Shown here piece by piece: positions 50,239 to 58,958 of a DNA stretch of 64,000 bases. The notes below the pieces were generated by a model that saw only the letters and a program-made list of their open reading frames with translations, searched no databases and had not been told where the DNA came from. The stretch's first letter is position 1. Every line of letters begins with the position of its first letter. The stretch spans positions 544,221-608,220 of the forward strand of contig NZ_JANZYO010000002.1 of assembly GCF_025506335.1 (NCBI RefSeq). The letters run 5' to 3'. The translations under genes were made by a program, and so were the position numbers. Origin of the DNA: Mumia quercus (GTDB taxonomy: Bacteria; Actinomycetota; Actinomycetes; Propionibacteriales; Nocardioidaceae).

Positions 50239-51018
50239 TTGCGCCTGCCGTTCCGTCAGCGACCCGAAGATGCCCCGTCTCCCGAGCCCGTCACCGACCA
50301 CCCCACGCCCGAGGATCCGCAGGACGAACCCGACGCCACCGAGCCCGTCGGCGTCGACGGCCTCGACCGGCTTCCGAAGGTCTCCGTGGCCAACCTCACG
50401 TGCGAGCCACCGGTGCAGATCGCGGGACGGGTCCGTGTGCTCCACCCGGTGACGGTCGGCGCGTACACCTACCTCACGTCAGGCCTGATCAAGACGACCG
50501 GTTCGATCGGGCGCTACTGCTCGATCGGCCCCGACGTCGCGATCGGCCACCCCGAGCACCCGATCGAGTGGCTCAGCACCTCGCCGTTCCAGTACAACCC
50601 GCAGCGGTTCGGGTGGCACCCGACCGCTCAGGAGTTCCCCGCGGCCGAGACCCGCGCCGCCGGCGGCAACGAGTGGCGAGGCGGACCGTTCGCGATCGGC
50701 AACGACGTCTGGATCGGCGTCAACGTGACGATCCTGCGCGGCGTCACCATCGGTGACGGCGCCATCGTCGCCGCGGGCGCGGTCGTCACCAAGGACGTCG
50801 CGCCGTACACGATCGTGGGTGGGGTCCCGGCACGGCCGATCCGTCAGCGCTTCGACGACGCCACGGTCGAGCGTCTGCTCGCGTCGCGGTGGTGGGAGTT
50901 CAGCCCCAACCAGCTGAGCGGCGTCCCGGTCACCGACGTGCACGCGTCGCTGGACGCCCTCGAGGAGCTGCGCGCGTCCGGGGTGTCGGCGTACGAGTCC
51001 GAGCCGGTTCACCTCTGA
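50239..51018 (+). CDS. CatB-like (xenobiotic acyltransferase family) O-acetyltransferase
   Basis: This 259-residue protein has an N-terminal acidic Pro/Asp-rich tail of ~40 residues, then hexapeptide left-handed beta-helix repeats: [25 protein letters not shown] and [35 protein letters not shown]. The motif H in GHPEHPIEW is the catalytic residue in CatB/Vat enzymes. The acceptor may be a sugar or a drug hydroxyl. TTG start at 50239 with AGGAG upstream. Confidence 0.85.
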   Translation: MRLPFRQRPEDAPSPEPVTDHPTPEDPQDEPDATEPVGVDGLDRLPKVSVANLTCEPPVQIAGRVRVLHPVTVGAYTYLTSGLIKTTGSIGRYCSIGPDVAIGHPEHPIEWLSTSPFQYNPQRFGWHPTAQEFPAAETRAAGGNEWRGGPFAIGNDVWIGVNVTILRGVTIGDGAIVAAGAVVTKDVAPYTIVGGVPARPIRQRFDDATVERLLASRWWEFSPNQLSGVPVTDVHASLDALEELRASGVSAYESEPVHL

Positions 51019-51044
51019 ACGAGGGTTTCGTAGGATCGGGGGCT

Positions 51045-51329
51045 GTGACCTCCGAGACCGCTCACCGTCCCGCCGTGCCTCGGCGGACGTGGCTCGGCGT
51101 GACCTTCGCCATGATCGCGGTGGTCTCGTTCGTCGCCTGCGCGACCGCGGTGGCCGCGAGCGACTGGCTGGCGGCGGGCCGCCGCGCCGCGTTCGGCGCC
51201 TTCTTCGTGCTCTACACGGTGGGCCACTTCCGGTGGCCGCACACGCGCTGGCCGAAGCACGGCGAGCGCGCCGCGGCGACGCTCGTGGTCGGCTACCTGT
51301 GCTGTGTCGCTCTCGCGATGATCGACTGA
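51045..51329 (+). CDS. Small membrane protein of unknown function
   Basis: The 94-residue product has three hydrophobic segments (about residues 16-37, 43-60 and 76-92) and a basic loop HTRWPKHGERA. No family recognised. GTG start at 51045 after GGATCGGGGG. It follows the acetyltransferase by 26 bp and may be co-transcribed. Confidence 0.65.
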   Translation: MTSETAHRPAVPRRTWLGVTFAMIAVVSFVACATAVAASDWLAAGRRAAFGAFFVLYTVGHFRWPHTRWPKHGERAAATLVVGYLCCVALAMID

Positions 51330-51340
51330 GCGACGCAGCC

Positions 51341-51559
51341 TTACGGAACCGGTTTGGTCTGGCCCGCGTACTCGGCGGGCAGGGCGTCTCCCTGCTCGGT
51401 CGGGATCGTCTCGGACTCCGGGTCCACGAGGTACCACGCCTCCGGTCCCGCACCTGCCCCACCGAGGATCAGCACGTAGCCGTCCGCGTCGGGCTCCACG
51501 TCGTTCCACACCTGGTTGGCGTACTCCAAGGGGCCGCCGAACGTCACCACCATCGCCAT
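51341..51559 (-). CDS. Short acidic protein of unknown function
   Basis: The 72-residue product (MAMVVTFGGPLEYANQVWNDV...) is acidic, has no membrane segment and ends in a Pro-containing tail. I do not recognise the family. The ATG at 51559 is the best start; longer frames overlap the LDH gene on the other strand. Convergent with the small membrane protein and divergent from ldh with a 70-bp gap. Confidence 0.55.
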   Translation of the reverse strand: MAMVVTFGGPLEYANQVWNDVEPDADGYVLILGGAGAGPEAWYLVDPESETIPTEQGDALPAEYAGQTKPVP

Positions 51560-51629
51560 GCGACGACCGTAGTACCGCCGGACGATTCGCGCGCTGCGGA
51601 GCACGTCAGCCGATGACAGACTCGTCAGC

Positions 51630-52607
51630 ATGGCCGAGCAGTCGCGGGGGACCAAGATCGCGGTCTGCGGAGCGGGGTCCGTCGGCAGCACCGTCGCGTA
51701 CGCCGCGGTCCTGCGCGGTCTGGCCGACGAGATCGTCCTGTACGACATCGCGACCGGGCTCGTCGCGGCCCAGGCAGGCGACCTCAACGACGGCGCCGCC
51801 TTCGCCCCACCGACCACGATCGTCGGCAGCGACGACCCGGCGGCGTGCGCCGGTGCCGACATCGTCGTCATGACCGCGGGCGCGCGCCAGAAGCCCGGCC
51901 AGACGCGGCTCGACCTCGCCGAGGTCAACGTCGGCATCACCCGCAGCGTCCTCGGCGCCGTGCGCGAGCACGCCCCGGACGCCCTCTACGTCATCGTCAC
52001 CAACCCGTGCGACGTCCTCACCTACGCGGCCATCGGGTTGCTCGATCTGCCGCCAGGTCGTGTGTTCGGGTCCGGGACGGTCCTCGACACGGCACGGCTG
52101 CGCTACCTGCTGTCCCGTCGGCTGCACGTCTCAACCCGCAGCGTTCACGCCGTGGTCGCCGGCGAGCACGGCGACAGCGAGATCGTGCTGTGGTCGTCGG
52201 CGAACGTGGGCGGCGTGCCGCTGGGGTCGTACGACGTCGAGGGTCGGGCGATCACGGCGTCGTCGTACGACGAGATCCGCGACACCGTCGCCAAGTCGGC
52301 GTACTCGGTGATCGAGGGCAAGGGCGCCACCAACTACGCGATCGGCCTCGCGATGGCCGACATCATGGCGGCAGTGCTGAGGGACGAGCACCGCTTCCTG
52401 CCGGTCTCCACGCTGCTGACGGGCCAGTACGGGATCAGCGACGTCTGCCTGTCCGCTCCGTGCGTCGTGGGCGCGGACGGCGCAGCGGGCCCTGCCGTGC
52501 TGCCGCTCGACGAGACCGACCTTGCCGGACTGCGCGCTTCCGCAGAGGCGTTGCGTGCTCAGAACCGCGCCCTCGGACTCCCGTCGCTCGTCTCCTCGAC
52601 CGGCTGA
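51630..52607 (+). CDS. ldh: L-lactate dehydrogenase
   Basis: This 325-residue enzyme has the NAD motif IAVCGAGSVGSTVAYAAV with Asp (LYDIATG) after strand two, the substrate loop TAGARQKPGQTRLDL with Gln at the lactate-specifying site and Arg, TNPCDVLTY, TVLDTARLR and the catalytic His in VVAGEHGDSE. The Gln at the specificity position favours lactate over malate. It interconverts pyruvate and lactate. Convergent with the FUSC gene, 3 bp apart. Confidence 0.93.
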   Translation: MAEQSRGTKIAVCGAGSVGSTVAYAAVLRGLADEIVLYDIATGLVAAQAGDLNDGAAFAPPTTIVGSDDPAACAGADIVVMTAGARQKPGQTRLDLAEVNVGITRSVLGAVREHAPDALYVIVTNPCDVLTYAAIGLLDLPPGRVFGSGTVLDTARLRYLLSRRLHVSTRSVHAVVAGEHGDSEIVLWSSANVGGVPLGSYDVEGRAITASSYDEIRDTVAKSAYSVIEGKGATNYAIGLAMADIMAAVLRDEHRFLPVSTLLTGQYGISDVCLSAPCVVGADGAAGPAVLPLDETDLAGLRASAEALRAQNRALGLPSLVSSTG

Positions 52608-52610
52608 GCG

Positions 52611-53750
52611 TCAGGACGTGCCACGGACCTCGAGGGCCCGGTCGACCTGCGCCTGCGTCATGCCCGTCGCGTAGAGGAGATCGGAGGCGAGCGCGCGCAC
52701 CTGGGCGACCACGGCGGCGTCGTTGATCGTCGCGGCGCTCGGCAGCGCCACCGTCGCCATCCGCGCCGCCTCGATGAGCTTGCTGCGCGCGTCGTCGTAC
52801 GCGTCGGCGACGGCGATGTCGTCGGCGAAGATGCCGACGGCCTCCTGGAGCAGGCTGACCGCTTCCGGCATGCCAGGGAAGGAGTGCTCGCCGCGCCGCA
52901 GCATCGTGTGGACGCGGCGGGCGAGCACGCGGGTGTCGCGCGCGGCGTTGTCGACGTCGCGGATGGCGACGACATAGCGCTCGACGTGACTGCGCTGGCG
53001 CCATCGCAGCGGCGAGTAGCGGGCGATCTCGTCCGCGCTGGAGATCGTCGTCGCCAGGCTCTCGATCGCTGGCTGGAGCCCTCGCACCTGCTGAAGCGCC
53101 GTCCACGCGGGCCCGGCGTCCTCGAGACGCAGCGCCAGCTCGATGCCGCGCAGCGCCTGGTCGAGCGTACGGAGGACGGCCTGCATCTCACGGTTGGCGC
53201 GACGCGCAGGGTTGCCGGGGATGAGCAGCGCCATCGCGAGCCCGACAAGACCACCGACCACCGCGTCCACGAACCGGATGACGGCCGGGTTGCCGGCGGT
53301 CACCGGCAGGATCGCGGCCAGCAGGCTCGCCGACGTCGCCGCCTGCGTACGGGCGAGGCCTCGCAGCCCGAGGAACGTCGCCGAGACGGAGGCGAGGGCG
53401 ACGATCACGCCGATCTGCCACCAGCCACGGCCGATCAGCGAGATCAGCGACTCTCCGACGAGCACGCCGACCGAGACGCCGACGAACAGCTCGAGCATGA
53501 TCTGCCGGCGACCGCCCGTGCCGGCGTAGATCACGAGGATCGCCGCGACGGGTGCGAAGAACGGCTGCTGGTGACCGATGACGTCGTGGGCGATCACCCA
53601 GGCGATCGCCGCACCGAGCGACACCTGGGCGATCGACGTCAGCTGTGCGCGCACCCATCTCAGGCGGGCGCGCACCGCGACCGGCATCCGGGAACCGCGC
53701 ACGTCCGCGGCGTCACCGATGCGGGCGAGGAATCCCTGCTCGCGAGCCAT
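52611..53750 (-). CDS. FUSC family membrane protein
   Basis: The 379-residue product has six hydrophobic segments in the first ~180 residues (FUSC-type GAAIAWVIAHDVIG, PVAAILVIYAG, LFVGVSVGVLVGESLISL) and a long helical cytoplasmic half. The family includes the aromatic-acid efflux protein AaeB and fusaric acid resistance proteins. GGGAGGAG precedes the ATG at 53750. It is followed upstream on the same strand by the GroES-like and DUF3618 genes. Confidence 0.9.
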   Translation of the reverse strand: MAREQGFLARIGDAADVRGSRMPVAVRARLRWVRAQLTSIAQVSLGAAIAWVIAHDVIGHQQPFFAPVAAILVIYAGTGGRRQIMLELFVGVSVGVLVGESLISLIGRGWWQIGVIVALASVSATFLGLRGLARTQAATSASLLAAILPVTAGNPAVIRFVDAVVGGLVGLAMALLIPGNPARRANREMQAVLRTLDQALRGIELALRLEDAGPAWTALQQVRGLQPAIESLATTISSADEIARYSPLRWRQRSHVERYVVAIRDVDNAARDTRVLARRVHTMLRRGEHSFPGMPEAVSLLQEAVGIFADDIAVADAYDDARSKLIEAARMATVALPSAATINDAAVVAQVRALASDLLYATGMTQAQVDRALEVRGTS

Positions 53751-53776
53751 CGGCTCCTCCCTGTGCCGACCAGGGC

Positions 53777-54097
53777 CTAGAGGTAGAGCCCGGTGTGGTC
53801 GTCGTCGATGCGTTCGGCCGCCACCGCGTGCAGGTCGCGCTCGCGCAGCAGGATGAAGTCTTTGCCGCGCACCTCGACCTCGGCCCGCTCGTCGGGGTCG
53901 AAGAGGACCCGGTCGCCGATCTGGACCGTACGGACGCTGCTGCCGACCGCCTCCACCCTCGCCCACGAGAGGCGTCGACCGAGAGCAGCCGTCGCCGGGA
54001 TGACGATGCCGCCGGAGGACCGCCGGTCGCCGGCGTCAGGGTCGATCGACACCAGGAGCCGGTCGTGGAGCATCCGGATGGGAAGCCCGTCGGCCAT
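53777..54097 (-). CDS. GroES-like co-chaperonin fold protein
   Basis: The 106-residue product has the GroES pattern: IRMLHDRLLVSIDPDAGDRRSSGGIVIPATA, then VEAVGSSVRTVQIGDRVLFDP and FILLRERDLHAVAAE. It lacks a neighbouring GroEL gene and is longer than canonical GroES (97). The mobile-loop segment SSGGIVIP is intact. It may be a paralogue rather than the housekeeping co-chaperonin. It starts exactly at the end of the DUF3618 gene and lies upstream of FUSC. Confidence 0.87.
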   Translation of the reverse strand: MADGLPIRMLHDRLLVSIDPDAGDRRSSGGIVIPATAALGRRLSWARVEAVGSSVRTVQIGDRVLFDPDERAEVEVRGKDFILLRERDLHAVAAERIDDDHTGLYL

Positions 54098-54382
54098 TCA
54101 GCCGCTCACGATCTTGCGGATCACGACGATGAGGCCGATGACGCCGACCACGGCGCCGGCGACCGGGAGGATGTTCTCGAGGCGAGGCTCGCCCGACGGC
54201 GCGACGAAGTGCGCCTTGACGTCAGCGATCCCGCGGCGCGCGACGTTCTTCGGCTTCGCACGGTCCACGAGCTGGTCGACGTTCATCGCGAGACGGTTCC
54301 TGACCTCGTCGATCTGAGAGACGAGCTGGTCAGGCGTCCCGGTAATCGTCGTCGGGACCTCTGGCCTGGTGTCGTTCGCCAC
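54098..54382 (-). CDS. DUF3618 membrane protein
   Basis: The 94-residue protein has the DUF3618 segment LVSQIDEVRNRLAMNVDQLVDRAKPKNVARRG and one C-terminal transmembrane helix (ILPVAGAVVGVIGLIVVIRKI). The family is specific to actinobacteria and of unknown role. GTG at 54382 after GAGGAGACG. It starts the three-gene cluster with GroES-like and FUSC. Confidence 0.85.
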   Translation of the reverse strand: MANDTRPEVPTTITGTPDQLVSQIDEVRNRLAMNVDQLVDRAKPKNVARRGIADVKAHFVAPSGEPRLENILPVAGAVVGVIGLIVVIRKIVSG

Positions 54383-54476
54383 GTCGTCTCCTCGTTGCGT
54401 GTTCGGGGTGGCGCTGCCCGCTCCGAGACGGCGGTCGCCTGTCGAGCCCACGTTACCGATAGGCAAGGATAGGGCC

Positions 54477-54947
54477 ATGACCACGCGACTGCAGCCAGGT
54501 GATCAGGCCCCGGACTTCACGCTTGTGGACGACCACGGCAAGGAGGTCACGCTCTCCGACCTCAGGGGCGGCAAGGTCATCGTGTACTTCTATCCCGCCG
54601 CGATGACGCCGGGGTGCACACGCGAGGCGTGCGACTTCACGGCCGAGCGCGAGACCTTCGACGAGTCCGGCTACACGGTGCTCGGCATCTCGCCGGACAA
54701 CACCGACAAGCTCGCGAAGTTCCGTGAGAAGGAAGGGCTGGCGATCACGCTGCTCTCCGACCCGGACAAGGAGGTGCTCCGCGCGTGGGGCGCCTACGGC
54801 GACAAGAAGCTGTACGGCAAGGTGATCGAGGGCGTGATCCGCTCGACGTTCGTCGTCGACGGAGAGGGCAAGATCGAGGTCGCGCAGTACAACATCAAGG
54901 CCACCGGCCACGTGGAGCGCCTCATCCGCCAGCTCGACATCGCCTGA
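54477..54947 (+). CDS. bcp: Thioredoxin-dependent peroxiredoxin (BCP type)
   Basis: This 156-residue peroxiredoxin has the peroxidatic Cys47 and resolving Cys52 (TPGCTREACDF), the BCP-type fold with VYFYPAAMTPGC and VLGISPDNTDKLAKF, and the C-terminal IRSTFVVDGEGKI. It reduces hydroperoxides using thioredoxin. AAGGA lies 8 bp before the ATG. It precedes tRNA-Leu by 19 bp. Confidence 0.93.
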   Translation: MTTRLQPGDQAPDFTLVDDHGKEVTLSDLRGGKVIVYFYPAAMTPGCTREACDFTAERETFDESGYTVLGISPDNTDKLAKFREKEGLAITLLSDPDKEVLRAWGAYGDKKLYGKVIEGVIRSTFVVDGEGKIEVAQYNIKATGHVERLIRQLDIA

Positions 54948-54966
54948 GCCCTAGAATGTCCGGCGG

Positions 54967-55048
54967 GCCGGTGTGGTGGAACTGGTAGACACGCAGGATT
55001 TAGGTTCCTGTGTCGCGAGACGTGCAGGTTCGAGTCCTGTCACCGGCA
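54967..55048 (+). tRNA. tRNA-Leu (anticodon TAG)
   Basis: The 82-nt sequence folds with acceptor arms GCCGGTG/CACCGGC and discriminator A, anticodon stem AGGA/TCCT with loop TTTAGGT giving anticodon TAG, a long variable arm (CTGTGTCGCGAGACG region), and T arm GTGCAGGTTCGAGTCCTGT with the GTTCGA loop. The long variable arm confirms the leucine class. CCA is not encoded. The open frame overlapping it is spurious. Confidence 0.97.
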
Positions 55049-55055
55049 CCCGTCG

Positions 55056-56207
55056 TCACGGCCGCTCGCGCATCGCCGCGAACGACGCCCGCAGCTCGCG
55101 TACGAAGATCTCCGGCTGCTCGAACGCCGCGAAGTGTCCCCCGCGCTCCGGCGTGCTCCAGTAGCGGATGTCGCTGAACCGCTGCTCGGCCCACCGCCGT
55201 GACGGCCGGGGGTTGTCGCGGAAGACCGCCGCACCCACCGGGACGTCGATGCGGTCCGTGGTCCCGTCTCGAAACCACCCGTCGACCGTCGCGTGGCTCT
55301 CCCAGTAGAGCCGCGCCGACGAGGCCGCGGTCCCGGTCAGCCAGTAGAGCGTGATGTTGTCGAGGACGCGGTCGCGGTCGAGCACCTCGAAGATCCGATC
55401 CGGCGAGGGCACGTCCGCCCAGGCGGCCAGCTTCTCGAAGATCCACGCCGCGAGGCCCACCGGTGAGTCACTGAGGCCGTAGCCGAGGGTCTGCGGTCGC
55501 GTCGCGTGCAGCCGCGCGTACGCCGACCCGTCGACGGTCCCCGCGAGCAGCTCCAGGCTCTCGCGCTCGTACGGGGTGAGTGCGGACGGATCGGTGACCT
55601 CCGGGGCGACGAGCGGCGGCGTCAGGTGCAGCCCGAGGACGTGCTCGGGGTCGCGCAGCCCGAGCATCGTGCTGATGCTGGTCCCCCAGTCACCGCCGCT
55701 CGCCCCGTACCGGTCGTAGCCGAGCCGGCGCATCAGCTCCGCCCACGCCCGCGCGATCCGCTCGATCCCCCACCCGGTCTCCGTCGGCCTTCCGCTGAAC
55801 CCATACCCCGGCAGCGACGGCACCACGACGTGAAAGGCCATGCTGTCGTCGACCGGCTCCGCCAGGGGTTCGAGCACGTCGAGGAACTCCACGAACGACC
55901 CGGGCCAGCCGTGCGTGAGCACGAGCGGGATCGCGTCCGGGTGCGAGGACTCGACGTGGAGGAAGTGGATGTCGACACCGTCGATGCGGGTGCGGAGCTG
56001 CGGGACCGTCTTCAGCCGTGCCTCGAGGCGCCGCCAGTCGTAGTGGTCGGCCCAGTAGGCGGCCAGCTCGCGCATCGCCGCGCGCGGAACCCCCTGCGAC
56101 CAGTCCTCGACCGGCTCAGGGTCGGGCCACCGCGTCGCGCGGACGCGGTGGCGAAGGTCGTCGAGGTCGCTCTGGTCGATCTCGACGGTGAACGGCTGGA
56201 TCTGCAT
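55056..56207 (-). CDS. Epoxide hydrolase, N-terminal EHN domain
   Basis: The 383-residue alpha/beta hydrolase has the EHN lid domain (PFTVEIDQSDLDDLRHRVRATRWPD) and then LTHGWPGSFVEFLD (oxyanion HGWP), the nucleophile D173 in GASGGDWGT, two tyrosine epoxide-activating regions (LPGYGFSG and ALYWLTG) and the catalytic His in ERGGHFAAFEQPE. It hydrolyses epoxides to diols, as do microsomal EH relatives. It starts with ATG at 56207. The gene 36 bp upstream (56244) is unrelated in sequence. Confidence 0.92.
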   Translation of the reverse strand: MQIQPFTVEIDQSDLDDLRHRVRATRWPDPEPVEDWSQGVPRAAMRELAAYWADHYDWRRLEARLKTVPQLRTRIDGVDIHFLHVESSHPDAIPLVLTHGWPGSFVEFLDVLEPLAEPVDDSMAFHVVVPSLPGYGFSGRPTETGWGIERIARAWAELMRRLGYDRYGASGGDWGTSISTMLGLRDPEHVLGLHLTPPLVAPEVTDPSALTPYERESLELLAGTVDGSAYARLHATRPQTLGYGLSDSPVGLAAWIFEKLAAWADVPSPDRIFEVLDRDRVLDNITLYWLTGTAASSARLYWESHATVDGWFRDGTTDRIDVPVGAAVFRDNPRPSRRWAEQRFSDIRYWSTPERGGHFAAFEQPEIFVRELRASFAAMRERP

Positions 56208-56243
56208 GGACGCCCCGCTCTCGTGCGGCCCCGCTCGTGCGGC

Positions 56244-56627
56244 TCAGCTCTCGTACGGGAGCCCTCCGAGCTTGATCCTGCCCTTGCCGATCGCGAGCCT
56301 GATCTTGTCGCAGGTCCCGTCCCCAGGATCGCAGACCGTGATGCGGTTGCGCCGCGCGTCGACGGTCAGCGTGTTGCCGTCCGGCGTCCACCCGAACTCG
56401 CCCCCGCCGGGCAGCATGACCTCCCCGCCCGAGTCGAGGGAGACGACGCGAGCCCGCTGCTCGGTCGGTCTGCCGTCGCTCGACCACACGTCGTCGACGA
56501 GCCTCGCGAAGCGCCCGTCGGGCGAGAGGTCGCCGAAGGTCATCGCCGTGACCTGGACGTCCCGTACGACCTTGCCGGTCGCGAACGCCCGGGCGAACTC
56601 CGAGAACGCGTCGCCTCGTCCGGCCAT
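56244..56627 (-). CDS. Short TolB-like repeat protein, possibly partial
   Basis: The 127-residue product contains DLSPDGRFARLVDDVWSSDG and GEFGWTPDGNTLTVDARRNRITVCDPG, two segments resembling the YWTD/TolB beta-propeller repeats (xSPDGxx). It is too short for a full propeller, and a cysteine pair (CDPGDGTC) is near the end. No signal peptide. AGGAGGA lies just before the ATG. It may be a truncated or stand-alone module; function unknown. Confidence 0.6.
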   Translation of the reverse strand: MAGRGDAFSEFARAFATGKVVRDVQVTAMTFGDLSPDGRFARLVDDVWSSDGRPTEQRARVVSLDSGGEVMLPGGGEFGWTPDGNTLTVDARRNRITVCDPGDGTCDKIRLAIGKGRIKLGGLPYES

Positions 56628-56771
56628 CGGTCCTCCTGGGGAGTCGATCTCACGCTCTCAGACGCGGTGAAGCCCCCCTTCGGTTGTACGAGTCGAACAG
56701 AAGACACCGGAGCGCGGTCCCTCGGTGTCATCTCGTGGCACCGAAGGACCGCGTTGACGTCTGGCCGATCG

Positions 56772-57182
56772 TCAGTGCGGCTCTCCTCGGTAGGTCCCGA
56801 ACGACCAGGAGTTGCCCTCGGGGTCGGTCGCGATGAAGTCGCGGCTCCCGTAGTCGGTCGTCGTGAGCTCCATGACGATGGTCGCGCCGGCGGCCTTCGC
56901 CCGCTCGTACAGCGCATCGGGGTTGTCGGTCACGACGTACGCCCCGAACGTGCCGGCCTTCTGCTGCCAGTGACCTTCGGTCTTCTCCGAGCCCATCATG
57001 ATGCCGCCGCCTTCAGGCCAGGCGAGCTCGGCATGCTGGACGTGGTCTCCGTCGGCGAGGACGATGACGCGGCGGAAGCCGAATGCCTTCTCGAGGAAGT
57101 CGATCAGACCGAGCGCGTCGCGCGCGGCGAGCGCCGGCCACACGGTCTTGTCCGGTGTCGTGGTCTGCGGTTGAGTGCTCAT
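56772..57182 (-). CDS. VOC family (PhnB-like) protein
   Basis: This 136-residue protein has the VOC pattern VWPALAARDALGLIDFLEKAFGFR, HAELAWPEGGGIMM and DYGSRDFIATDPEGNSWSFGTY. It has the His and Glu ligands typical of the glyoxalase fold. The ATG at 57182 lies 4 bp after the AraC regulator stop, so both form one transcript. Activity unknown. Confidence 0.87.
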   Translation of the reverse strand: MSTQPQTTTPDKTVWPALAARDALGLIDFLEKAFGFRRVIVLADGDHVQHAELAWPEGGGIMMGSEKTEGHWQQKAGTFGAYVVTDNPDALYERAKAAGATIVMELTTTDYGSRDFIATDPEGNSWSFGTYRGEPH

Positions 57183-57186
57183 GCCC

Positions 57187-58050
57187 TCACCCTGCCGCCC
57201 CGGCGTGCCCTCCGGCTTGGATGTTTCGGCGCTCCTCGGCGAGCCAGCCGGTCGGCGACGTCCCCGCCATCTCCTGGAACTCGTGCACCAGGTGGGCATG
57301 GTCGGCGTACCCGGCACGGGCCGCCACGTCGCTCAGCGACTGCGCTCCGGGTCGGGCGACCTGGTCGCGCACCATCGCGACGGCGCGCTCGAAGCGGACG
57401 AGCCGCCCGAGCGCCTTCGGGCCGAGGCCGAGCTCGTCGACGAACACGGCCCGGAGCCGACGCGGGCTGAGCGCGACATGCGCCGCGAGGTCGTCGACCC
57501 GGCCGTTGCCGCCGTGCGCCACGATCCACCGCCATCCCTCGACCACCTCGGGCCGGGGAGGGGTCACGGCCGCGCCGTTGGCCGTACGCGCGCGAGTCGC
57601 GAGGAAGTCGCGGACGACCGCGAACCGCTCGTGCCAGTCCCCGGTGTCGCCGATGCGCTGGCGCAGCGCCGCCGCGGACGGCCCGAGGACGTCCCCGAGA
57701 TCCAGCGCCAGCCCGGGGAGCCGGCTGGCGGGGGCGCCGAGGAGCCAGCGCGCCGCGAAGGGGTGCACGGCCAGCTGGACGCCCTCCTGGCTGTCGGGCT
57801 GGTCGATGAACGCCGGCCGGGTCGCGAGGGGGCCGAGCATGTCGTACGCGGCGAGCGGCGCGTCGTCGTCCTCGCGCTCTCCCACCACGACGGGAGAGTC
57901 CAGCGCGACGACGAACGTCAGGAAGGGTGAGGGCAGGCCGCGGTGCAGCCGCTGGGTGATCCCCCGCTGCCGGTAGCCGACCATCGACACGACCGCGCCG
58001 GCGTACGGCCCGCGGGGGTCCGCGCGCACGAAGTCCATCGACGTGGTCAC
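57187..58050 (-). CDS. AraC family regulator
   Basis: The 287-residue protein has the C-terminal AraC double helix-turn-helix (about residues 185-275: RVDDLAAHVALSPRRLRAVFVDELGLGPKALGRLVRFERAV and SLSDVAARAGYADHAHLVHEFQEMAGTSPTGW). The N-terminal half has no recognised effector domain beyond a DUF6597-like fold. It shares a transcript with the downstream VOC gene. GTG at 58050; ATG at 58038 is an alternative. Confidence 0.87.
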   Translation of the reverse strand: MTTSMDFVRADPRGPYAGAVVSMVGYRQRGITQRLHRGLPSPFLTFVVALDSPVVVGEREDDDAPLAAYDMLGPLATRPAFIDQPDSQEGVQLAVHPFAARWLLGAPASRLPGLALDLGDVLGPSAAALRQRIGDTGDWHERFAVVRDFLATRARTANGAAVTPPRPEVVEGWRWIVAHGGNGRVDDLAAHVALSPRRLRAVFVDELGLGPKALGRLVRFERAVAMVRDQVARPGAQSLSDVAARAGYADHAHLVHEFQEMAGTSPTGWLAEERRNIQAGGHAGAAG

Positions 58051-58105
58051 GCTTCGTAGTATCCGCCCGATCGGTCCCTCGAGGCACCCGCGATAACCTC
58101 GGACG

Positions 58106-58570
58106 ATGTTCCGGATCCTCTACTACGAGCCGCGGATCCCGCCCAACACCGGCAACGCGATCCGGCTGGCGGCCGCGACCGGCGCCCAGCTGCACCTCGT
58201 GGAGCCGCTGGGATTCGACCTGTCGGACGCCAAGCTGAAGCGTGCCGGCCTCGACTACCACGACCTCGCCGACGTCTCGGTCCACACCGACCTCGATGCG
58301 GCGTTCAAGGCGCTCGACCCCGTGCGCGTCTTCGCGTTCACGACCGGCGCCACCACCTCGTACGCCGACATCGCGTACGAGCCGGGCGACGTGTTCCTGT
58401 TCGGGCCGGAGCCGACCGGGCTGCCCGAGCACGTCCTCGCCGACCGCCGCGTCACCGAGCGGCTGCGGATCCCGATGCAGCCGGCGCGTCGCTCGCTGAA
58501 CCTCGCCAACTCGACGGCGATCGTCGTGTACGAGGCCTGGCGGCAGCAGGGCTACGCCGGCGGCGTCTGA
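58106..58570 (+). CDS. trmL: tRNA (cytidine(34)-2'-O)-methyltransferase
   Basis: The 154-residue SPOUT methyltransferase has the TrmL pattern FRILYYEPRIPPNTGNAIRLAAATG, the knot motifs FLFGPEPTGLPEHVL and RSLNLANSTAIVVYEAWRQQGY. It methylates the wobble ribose of tRNA-Leu anticodons (CmAA, cmnm5UmAA). The gene lies 3 kb from tRNA-Leu, which is coincidental. The 3' end overlaps the convergent gene by 19 bp. Confidence 0.95.
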   Translation: MFRILYYEPRIPPNTGNAIRLAAATGAQLHLVEPLGFDLSDAKLKRAGLDYHDLADVSVHTDLDAAFKALDPVRVFAFTTGATTSYADIAYEPGDVFLFGPEPTGLPEHVLADRRVTERLRIPMQPARRSLNLANSTAIVVYEAWRQQGYAGGV

Positions 58571-58950
58571 CCCACGCTGCTGCGACGGGGCCGGACGACC
58601 TGGCGGACGAGCGCGATCGCGACGAGGGCGACCGCGAAGATCCACCACGCCCCCGGCTGCTCGAGCCACGACGACCCCTCGCCGACGATCCACGCGTACG
58701 CGGCGACCACGAACGCCCCGCCCAGCGTCACGAGCATCGTCGGGACCAGCATCGTCACGAGCGCGGCCCCGAGGACGACCAGCCCGACCTGACGCACGTC
58801 GTCCTGGTGGGTGTACCACCACAGCGAGTCGCCGCTCATGCCCTCAGGGCTGGGCATCCCGGTGGAGCTGAGCGCACGCCACGTCGCCACGAACGCGAAC
58901 GCGCACGCGGCGAGGGCGGCGATGCGCAGCAGCGGCAGGACGGTACGCAC
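58552..58950 (-). CDS. Small membrane protein, unknown function
   Basis: This 132-residue product has four hydrophobic segments (about residues 5-25, 53-73, 75-92 and 100-120) and a periplasmic-type loop with WWYTHQDD. No family recognised. GTG start at 58950 lies 8 bp after the RdgB stop, so it may belong to the rph-rdgB transcript. Confidence 0.65.
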   Translation of the reverse strand: MRTVLPLLRIAALAACAFAFVATWRALSSTGMPSPEGMSGDSLWWYTHQDDVRQVGLVVLGAALVTMLVPTMLVTLGGAFVVAAYAWIVGEGSSWLEQPGAWWIFAVALVAIALVRQVVRPRRSSVGQTPPA

Positions 58951-58958
58951 GGCGAGCC

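Noticed and set aside
54973-55164. 63-codon open frame over tRNA-Leu
   Set aside because: Typical spurious frame read from a tRNA gene.
55506-57470. 654-codon plus-strand open frame
   Set aside because: Runs opposite to epoxide hydrolase, VOC and AraC genes, which have clear catalytic motifs.
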